Of a DNA stretch of 42,146 bases, positions 37,115 through 42,146 are shown one piece after another. The notes under the pieces are model-generated. The model had not been told where the DNA came from and searched no databases. It saw only the letters and a list, made by a program, of their open reading frames with translations. Within the stretch, counting starts at the first letter, position 1. The number at the start of each line of letters is the position of its first letter. A program made the position numbers and the translations under genes. This DNA is from Streptomyces sp. CBMA156. GTDB taxonomy: Bacteria; Actinomycetota; Actinomycetes; Streptomycetales; Streptomycetaceae. The stretch spans positions 1 through 42,146 of the forward strand of contig NZ_MSJQ01000289.1 in the NCBI RefSeq assembly GCF_014596515.1, given 5' to 3'.

Positions 37115-38067
37115 GCAACGCCATCGACCAGACGCGACGGATGCTGTCGCTGGTCACCTACCTGCGCGAGCGGCCCGGGGCCGAGGTCGCCGAGGTGGCC
37201 AGGGCGTTCGGGATCAGCGAGCGCGAGCTGATCGGGGACCTCAACGTGCTGCCGATGTGCGGCACCAGCTTCCGCGGCGGCGACCTGCTCGACATCGACA
37301 CCGACGGCGAGCGGATCTGGTGGCACAACGTCGACGACGTGGCCCAGCCGCTGCGGCTGGCCGCCGACGAGGCGACCGCGCTGCTGGTGGCCGCCCGCGC
37401 GGTGGCCGGGCTGCCCGGCCTGCGGGCCGGGGACCGGGAGGCGCTCACCCGGGCCGTCGCCAAGATCGAGAACGCGGCGGGGGAGAGCGCCGAGGGCAGC
37501 GCCAGGGTCGGGGTGACCTTCGAGGCGGAAAGCCACGTCTTCGCCGACATCGACCGGGCGCTCAGCGAGGGCCGCCGGCTCTGGCTGCGCTACTACTCGC
37601 ACGGGCGCGGCGGGATGACCGAGCGCGAGGTCGACCCGATCCGGCTGCTCACCGAGGGCCACACCTACCTCGAGGCGTGGTGCCGCACCTCCGAGGACCA
37701 CCGGATGTTCCGCCTCGACCGGGTCGCCGAGATCCGCGTCCTGGACGTCCCGGCCGACCCGCCCCGGCGCGAGCCGCGCGACCTGAGCGGCGGGCTGGTC
37801 AACCCGGCGGCGGACGACCCCGAGGTGGTGGTCGAGGTCTCCTCCGGCGGGCGCTGGGTGGCCGAGTACTACACCCACGACCGGGCCGAGGAGCTGCCGG
37901 ACGGCGGCCTGCGGATCACCATGCGCAGCGCCGACCCCTCCCAGCTGCGCCCGCTGGCGCTGCGGCTGGGCCGGGACGGCCGGATCGTCTCGCCGCCCGA
38001 GCCGGCCGAGCAGGCGCGCTCGGCCGCGCGGGAGGCGCTGGCCGCCTACGGGGAGGGGCGGGCCTGA
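37111..38067 (+). CDS. pafC: WYL-domain transcriptional activator PafC
   Basis: A 318-residue partner of PafB. Its helix-turn-helix (EVAEVARAFGISERELIGDLNVL) is followed by a WYL domain (REVDPIRLLTEGHTYLEAWC ... HRMFRLDRVAEIRVLD) and a WCX-type C-terminus. The heteromer is thought to respond to single-stranded DNA or a related damage signal and activate recA and other repair genes. The GTG at 37111 overlaps the pafB stop in a GTGA, and GAGGGAG lies ~8 nt upstream, a clear case of coupled translation. The small zinc-ribbon gene begins 3 nt after its stop, so the three likely share one transcript. Identification is firm. Confidence 0.94.
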   Translation: MSNAIDQTRRMLSLVTYLRERPGAEVAEVARAFGISERELIGDLNVLPMCGTSFRGGDLLDIDTDGERIWWHNVDDVAQPLRLAADEATALLVAARAVAGLPGLRAGDREALTRAVAKIENAAGESAEGSARVGVTFEAESHVFADIDRALSEGRRLWLRYYSHGRGGMTEREVDPIRLLTEGHTYLEAWCRTSEDHRMFRLDRVAEIRVLDVPADPPRREPRDLSGGLVNPAADDPEVVVEVSSGGRWVAEYYTHDRAEELPDGGLRITMRSADPSQLRPLALRLGRDGRIVSPPEPAEQARSAAREALAAYGEGRA

Positions 38068-38070
38068 GCG

Positions 38071-38301
38071 GTGGAACCCGGGACCAGATTCAAGGTGTAC
38101 TGCTCCGAGTGCCGGGAGAAGGTCGAGCTCCCGGCGGAGGAGTTCCGGCTGACCCTCGGTCGCACCCCGGCCCAGGCGCACTACAGCTTCGGTTGCCCGC
38201 GGTGCGGGGCGGCGGTGCGCAAGCCGGCCGGGGAGAAGATCGTCGAGGCGCTCACCGGGGCCGGGGTGCGCACCATGCGGCTCGTGCCGGCGGAGGGCTG
38301 A
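38071..38301 (+). CDS. Small hypothetical zinc-ribbon protein
   Basis: A 76-residue protein I do not recognise. It has two Cys-x2-Cys knuckles, YCSECREK (residues 10-14 area) and FGCPRCGA (~40-45), about 30 residues apart. This is the spacing of a treble-clef or zinc-ribbon fold that binds one zinc. The rest is charged. The GTG at 38071 starts 3 nt after the pafC stop, with GGGGAGGGG some 10-20 nt upstream, so it is almost certainly in the pafBC operon. An accessory role in that regulatory system is possible but only from position. Confidence 0.75.
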   Translation: MEPGTRFKVYCSECREKVELPAEEFRLTLGRTPAQAHYSFGCPRCGAAVRKPAGEKIVEALTGAGVRTMRLVPAEG

Positions 38302-38354
38302 CGCCCGTCCCGGTGGGGGCCGGCGCTCGTCCCGGCGGGGGACCGGCCCCCGTA

Positions 38355-38360
38355 TAGGGT
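38355..38360 (+). promoter_or_regulatory. -10 box for a probable leaderless mRNA (small membrane protein)
   Basis: TAGGGT, preceded by TA to give TATAGGGT, ends 7 nt before the ATG at 38368, with no ribosome-binding site between. Confidence 0.5.
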
Positions 38361-38367
38361 GGGGCGC

Positions 38368-38580
38368 ATGTCCTGGATGCTCGTCGCCGCCGTCCTGCTC
38401 GCCACCGCGGGCCTGCTGGTCCTCGGGGTCCTCGCGATCCGGCTCTGGCTGGACGTACGGGCGCTCGCCAAGGGCGTGGACCGGGCCGCGCGGGCGCTGG
38501 CCGTGGCGGCCGAGGACCTGGCGGACGCGGTGCCCGGCGGAGGCGACCGGGCCGCGGAGCACAGCGCCCCGGCCGCATAG
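38368..38580 (+). CDS. Small single-pass membrane protein, hypothetical
   Basis: A 70-residue protein with one N-terminal transmembrane helix (WMLVAAVLLATAGLLVLGVLAI split by no charged residue, ~3-24). A short amphipathic helix follows (DVRALAKGVDRAARALAVAA), then a Pro/Gly/Ala tail. The overall shape, a hydrophobic helix followed by an amphipathic one, resembles TatA/TatB-type proteins superficially, and tatA lies 191 bp downstream. It lacks the TatA hinge FGxxxLP, so I do not assign it to that family. It is probably translated from a leaderless message. The function is unknown. Confidence 0.65.
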   Translation: MSWMLVAAVLLATAGLLVLGVLAIRLWLDVRALAKGVDRAARALAVAAEDLADAVPGGGDRAAEHSAPAA

Positions 38581-38705
38581 CACGGCCGGAACCGCAGGGG
38601 TACGGGGGCTGCTGCGAGCGGGTGGGGGCGGGTTACGCTCTCAAGTGGCTCCTGAACTGCGTACCGGGGGCCGCTGTCCCGTTCGGGCGGCCGTCGTCGT
38701 GGCGT

Positions 38706-38733
38706 CATCCGCAGCGGTTACCATCCGCAGCGG
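38706..38733 (+). repeat. 12-bp direct repeat around a possible -10 box upstream of tatA
   Basis: CATCCGCAGCGG occurs at 38706-38717 and 38722-38733, a 16-bp period. TACCAT (38719-38724), between and touching the copies, fits a -10 box, giving a leader of ~40 nt for tatA. A regulator bound as a dimer to the repeats is possible. Confidence 0.5.
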
Positions 38734-38771
38734 ACGGCCCGTCGGGCCGCCATGACTGAAGGTGGTCGCGC

Positions 38772-39071
38772 ATGCGCATCTCGATGACTGCGATCGTGGT
38801 GATCGTGGTTCTCGCCATCGTGCTGTTCGGAGCCAAGCGGCTGCCGGACCTGGCGCGCTCGCTGGGCAAGTCGATGCGGATCCTGAAGAGCGAGGCCCAG
38901 GCGATGCGTTCGGACGGCGAGTCCGAGCCGCAGGCCGCACCGGCTCCGGCGCCGGTGGCCGGCACCGCGGGCAGGGCCGTCCAGACCGCTCCGGGCGCGT
39001 CGGCCACGGCCCGTCCGGTGACCGAGCCCGCCGCCGGGGCCTCCGCACCCGACGGCGACCGCCCGCACTGA
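38772..39071 (+). CDS. tatA: Sec-independent protein translocase subunit TatA
   Basis: A 99-residue pore-forming subunit of the twin-arginine translocase, which exports folded proteins. One transmembrane helix (~4-20, SMTAIVVIVVLAIVLFG) leads into the hinge FGAKRLPDLARSLGKSMR and an amphipathic helix, followed by a long Ala/Pro-rich tail (~50-99) usual in Streptomyces. The ATG at 38772 follows GAAGGTGG. tatC follows after 112 bp that are rich in CGCACG/GCGTGC elements able to form an imperfect hairpin. A tatB gene is not next to it; Streptomyces tatB is normally elsewhere. Identification is firm. Confidence 0.95.
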   Translation: MRISMTAIVVIVVLAIVLFGAKRLPDLARSLGKSMRILKSEAQAMRSDGESEPQAAPAPAPVAGTAGRAVQTAPGASATARPVTEPAAGASAPDGDRPH

Positions 39072-39183
39072 GCGCGGGGCACGTGACGCGCCTGACGCGC
39101 GTCGCACGTCCGGCGTGCGCGACGCACGCGACCACGGAGGCCCGCCGACCGGCGGGCCCCGACGCACGAGTTGAGGACCGGGG

Positions 39184-40128
39184 TTGAGCAAGCTCTCCAA
39201 GGCGTCGAAGACGTCAAAGGATCCTGAGGGGCGGATGGCCCTCGCCGACCACCTGCGGGAACTGCGCAACCGCGTGGTCAAGTCGGTCCTGGCGATCGTG
39301 CTGATCACCATCGTGGCGGCGATCTACCACAAGCAGCTGGAGGACTTCCTCCTGAAGCCGCTGCCGCGGTGTGACACCCCGGAGCTGGCCGAGCACTACC
39401 ACGGCAAGTGCGCCCAGGTCTCCAACATCGGTCTGACCGCCGGTTTCACCTGGATGCTCAAGGTGGCCCTGACGGCCGGCGTGGTGGCCACCGTGCCGAT
39501 CTGGCTGTACCAGGTCTGGGCCTTCGTGGCGCCCGGTCTGCACCGGCACGAGAAGAAGTACACGGTCGTCTTCCTGCTCTGCGGGACGCCGCTGTTCCTG
39601 GCCGGTGTGGCCGTGGCCATCCTGGTGCTGCCGACCACGGTCGACGTGCTGATCTCGTTCACCCCGAACAACACCACGCCGATCCTGCCGCCCGAGGACT
39701 ACTTCGACATCGCCACCCGGATGGTGCTGGTCTTCGGCCTCGCCTTCGAGTTCCCGCTGCTGCTGGTGATGCTGAACGTCATCGGCATGGTCACCGGCAA
39801 GCGGCTGCTGGGCTGGTGGCGCGGCATGGTCATGGGCATCACGGTGTTCGCGGCCTTCGCCACGCCGAGCGCCGACCCGCTGAGCATGCTCGCGCTGGCC
39901 GCGCCGATCTGGGCGCTGTACTTCATCGCGGTGGCGATCGCGATCTTCAACGACAAGCGCAAGGCCCGCCGCAACCCGGACGCAGGGCTGGACGACGAGG
40001 AGGCCTCGCAGGTGGACCTCTCGGTGCAGCCGGTGTCGGGCGCGGAGAACGTCCAGGCCTCGGCGGCCCCGGCGGCCGGTGCGGCGGTGCCGGCGTCCCG
40101 CCGTGAGGAGATGGACGACATCACCTGA
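39184..40128 (+). CDS. tatC: Sec-independent protein translocase subunit TatC
   Basis: A 314-residue polytopic receptor for Tat signal peptides. The conserved N-terminal element MALADHLRELRNRVVKS, a cytosolic loop that recognises the twin arginines, precedes six transmembrane helices. These include WMLKVALTAGVVATVPIWLYQVW split into two, 'FLLCGTPLFLAGVAVAILVL', 'MVLVFGLAFEFPLLLVMLNV' and 'PIWALYFIAVAIAIF'. The C-terminal ~55 residues are hydrophilic. The start is a TTG at 39184 after GAGGACCGGGG; the alternative ATG at 39235 would cut into the conserved N-terminal region, and homologues extend upstream. It forms the translocase with TatA. A terminator follows. Confidence 0.93.
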   Translation: MSKLSKASKTSKDPEGRMALADHLRELRNRVVKSVLAIVLITIVAAIYHKQLEDFLLKPLPRCDTPELAEHYHGKCAQVSNIGLTAGFTWMLKVALTAGVVATVPIWLYQVWAFVAPGLHRHEKKYTVVFLLCGTPLFLAGVAVAILVLPTTVDVLISFTPNNTTPILPPEDYFDIATRMVLVFGLAFEFPLLLVMLNVIGMVTGKRLLGWWRGMVMGITVFAAFATPSADPLSMLALAAPIWALYFIAVAIAIFNDKRKARRNPDAGLDDEEASQVDLSVQPVSGAENVQASAAPAAGAAVPASRREEMDDIT

Positions 40129-40145
40129 GCCGGCCGGTCCTGAGG

Positions 40146-40185
40146 GAGCCCCGGTCCGCCGCCGCCGAGCGGTGGGCCGGGGCTC
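40146..40185 (+). terminator. Terminator after tatC
   Basis: GAGCCCCGG (40146-40154) pairs with CCGGGGCTC (40177-40185), and the stem continues inward with a G-U pair to about 16 bp around an 8-nt loop. TCTTCG follows. Confidence 0.75.
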
Positions 40186-40291
40186 TTCGCTGTCCGGGCC
40201 CCGGTACTGCCCTGCCCCGGTACGGCCCGGCCCCGGCTGTCGATCCGGACTTTCCGCTGGTCGGGGGGTTCGCGGGTTTCGGCGGGTGGTC

Positions 40292-40320
40292 TTGGCAGCT
40301 TGCATGGCATGTGACATATT
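40292..40320 (+). promoter_or_regulatory. Promoter of the truncated FAD oxidoreductase gene (leaderless)
   Basis: The -35 TTGGCA (40292-40297) and -10 CATATT (40315-40320) are 17 bp apart, close to the general consensus. Only 6 nt separate the -10 from the GTG at 40327, with no ribosome-binding site, so the message should be leaderless. The region is clearly more A/T-rich than its surroundings. Confidence 0.6.
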
Positions 40321-40326
40321 ACTGAT

Positions 40327-40752
40327 GTGCTGAAGACCGAGAGACCTCCCCTGGACGTCGTCGTGGTCGGCGCCGGTGTGGTCGGCGCCGCCTGCGCCTA
40401 CTACGCCGCCCGCGCCGGGCTCGCCGTCGCCGTCGTGGACCGCGGGCCGGTGGCCGGCGGCACCACCGGCGCGGGCGAGGGCAACCTGCTGGTCTCCGAC
40501 AAGGAGCCGGGCCCGGAACTCGACCTCGCCCTGCTCAGCACCCGGCTCTGGCACGAACTCGCCGAGCGGATCGGCCCGGCGATCGAGTACGAGCCCAAGG
40601 GCGGTGTGGTCGTCGCCTCGACCGCCGCCGGGCAGGACGCGCTGCGCGCCTTCGCCGCCGGGCAGCGGAAGGTCGGGGTCGAGGCCGAGGAGGTGCCGGG
40701 CGAGCGGCTGCGCGAGCTGGAACCGCACCTCGCCGAGGGCCTGGCCGGAGGC
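40327..40752 (+). pseudogene. Truncated FAD-dependent oxidoreductase (glycine/D-amino acid oxidase type), 5' part only
   Basis: The GTG at 40327 opens a typical FAD-binding start: LDVVVVGAGVVGAACAYYAARAG is a Rossmann dinucleotide motif (GxGxxG), followed by VVDRGPVAGGTTGAGEGNLL. The region to ~140 (RLRELEPHLAEGLAGG) matches D-amino acid or glycine oxidase and D-hydroxyproline dehydrogenase-type proteins, which run to about 370-400 residues. After Gly-Gly at 40747-40752 the frame stays open by base composition but encodes only Arg/Pro/Ala-rich nonsense, so family homology stops after ~142 codons. Neither other forward frame resumes the oxidase. Downstream sequence belongs to another gene. This is a broken 5' fragment, by rearrangement or assembly error, with an intact promoter. 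Confidence 0.8.
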
Positions 40753-42146
40753 CGCCGACCGGGCCGTCGGGCAGCTCGCCGAGCCGGCCGCCTTCGAACC
40801 GCACCGGCAGCGGGCCGGCGAACTGGCCGAGCGCTGCGCCGGCATCGCCACCGCCGCCGAGGCCGAGCCGCTGGGCCTCGAACTCGGCGCCCAGAGCGAG
40901 GCGTTGCAGACCGTCTCGGAGCTGGTCGGCACCCTCGACCTGGCCGACGCCACCACCCGCACCGCGATCCTCGACCGGCTCGCCGACGTGCTCGGACTGC
41001 TCAACCGGGCCAGGACCGCCCTGACCGTGCGCCGCCGGGAGCTGCGCACCCGCGAGGCCGCCGCCGAGTTCGCCGCCGAGACCGCCCTGCTCGGCCAGGC
41101 CACCACCGCCGCGCTCGCCGCCGCCGACACCCCCGAGGCCTGCGACGAGCAGCTCGGCCGGCTGCTGCTGCGGATCGAGCAGCTGGAGACCCGCTTCGCC
41201 GACGCCGACCCGGCCCTCGGCGAACAGCTCACCGCCCGGCGCACCGAGATCCACGACGCGCTCACCGCCCGCCGCCAGCACCTGCTGGAGGAGCGGGCCC
41301 GGCGCGCCGACCGGCTGGCCGCCTCCGCCGACCGCATCCTCGACACCCTGCACCGGCGGCTGGCCGCGCTGGACACCGCCGCCGAGATCGACGCCGCCCT
41401 GGCCGCCGATCCGACCGCCGTCAAACTCCGCGAGCTGGCCGGGCAGTTGACCGGGCTCGGCGACCGGGTCAGGGCCGAGGAGCTGACCGGCCGGCTGCGC
41501 GCCGCCCGCTCCCGCGCCCACCGGGCCCTGCGCGACCGCGCCGAACTCGCCGGGGACGGCCCCGGCACCCTGCGGCTGGGCCGGCACCTGTTCGCCGTCA
41601 CCACCCAGCGGCCCGAACTCGCCCTGGTCCCCTGGCGCGGGCGCCCCGCCTTCACCCTCACCGGCACCGACTACCGCTCCCCCGTCACCGACCCGGCCTT
41701 CGCCGCGACCGAGCGCTACTGGGACCGCCCGCTGCCCTCGGAGACCCCCCGGCTGTACCGCGCCGAGTACCTCGCCGCGAGCCTGCTGCCGGCCGCCGAA
41801 CCGGGGGCGCTGTCCGGTTCGCTCTCCGGCGAAGCCGAGCTGCTGGAGTACGTCCGGCGGGCGGCCGAGCAGCGGCCGGACGAGGGCTACCAGCGCGGCG
41901 TGCACGACCACGACGCGGCGCTGCTGCTCCGCGCCCTGCTCGAACTCGGCGCCGGGGCCGGCCTGTTGCGCCACCCGGCGGGCGCCAGGGCGGCCGCGCA
42001 GCTGTACTGGGCGCACGGCGCCGACGGGCGCCGGCGGCTGCTCTGGCACACCAGGGCCCGCTCGCTCGGCCTCGCCAGGGACGCCTTCGGCGGCGCCCCC
42101 GCGCAGGGCGCGCTGGACGCCCTGGCCGCCGAACTCTCGGCCGCCG
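40745..42146 (+). pseudogene. Internal fragment of a large 'DNA repair ATPase'-like gene (no start; 3' end outside window)
   Basis: From about 40745, in the +1 frame relative to the oxidoreductase, a coherent protein of ~467 residues runs to the window edge. The first ~270 residues are a Glu/Arg/Leu/Ala-rich coiled coil (QLETRFADADPALGEQL, RRQHLLEERARRADRLAA). A globular part follows with LRLGRHLFAVTTQRPELAL, FTLTGTDYRSPVTDPAFAAT and TPRLYRAEYLAASLLP. From memory these match the large (~1,600-residue) Streptomyces proteins annotated as DNA repair ATPase. There is no start codon, ribosome-binding site or N-terminal ATPase region here, so the gene is entered in the middle. The assignment is fairly likely; the fragment's disconnection from its own start is clear. 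Confidence 0.6.

Noticed and set aside
38368..38580. A second TatA/TatB-type protein
   Set aside because: It has a transmembrane plus amphipathic layout but lacks the FGxxxLP hinge and the conserved glutamate of TatB.
39214..41667. An 817-codon leftward open frame spanning tatC and the broken genes
   Set aside because: It crosses tatC antisense and the junction, and has no recognisable domain.
40753..42146. Continuation of the FAD oxidoreductase frame, which has no stop to the window end
   Set aside because: It encodes Arg/Pro/Ala-rich nonsense, while the neighbouring frame encodes a coherent protein. Open only because of base composition.

Overview
The window is high-GC actinobacterial chromosome, most likely from Streptomyces, Kitasatospora or a close relative. 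Codons end in G or C, start codons are often GTG, -10 boxes have the TAGGGT form, and the gene order around mshC, metH and the Pup-proteasome genes matches Streptomyces core chromosome. Nearly all of it reads as ordinary vertical core genome. No rRNA, tRNA, CRISPR array, insertion sequence or prophage was seen.

Region 1 (1-5,424): a RecD-like protein with eroded helicase motifs (runs off the left edge), an aldo/keto reductase, a divergent LLM-class F420-type oxidoreductase with a palindrome in the shared upstream region, and a CorA-type Mg2+ channel.

Region 2 (5,565-12,362): an uncharacterised actinobacterial cassette (histidine phosphatase, DUF3090 protein, SCO1664-type kinase-fold protein), then an AraC regulator with a secreted CBM-linked intradiol dioxygenase, then mshC (mycothiol synthesis) facing a PAC2 protein.

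Region 3 (12,696-25,243): a membrane-anchored GH18-like protein, metH, a HAD phosphatase, an orphan peptide-type solute-binding lipoprotein, a RecB-family nuclease coupled to an orphan response regulator, a site-2 protease with CBS-like tail, trmI, a small secreted protein and a 3Fe-4S-type ferredoxin.

Region 4 (25,460-38,301): the Pup-proteasome locus: arc (unfoldase), dop (deamidase/depupylase), pup, prcB, prcA and pafA (ligase), followed by two exported proteins with paired FKBP domains, a cytosolic FKBP, and the DNA-damage regulators pafB and pafC with a small zinc-ribbon gene. Most units are separated by strong hairpins, so this is several transcripts rather than one operon. Together they tag proteins with Pup, unfold and degrade or recycle them, and control the DNA-damage response.

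Region 5 (38,355-42,146): a small membrane protein, tatA and tatC, then an abrupt break. An FAD-dependent amine/D-amino-acid oxidase-type gene is lost after about 142 codons near 40,745-40,752, where the sequence switches, in another frame, to the interior of a large gene resembling the Streptomyces 'DNA repair ATPase'. This is a real rearrangement or an assembly chimera, and is the most irregular feature of the window.
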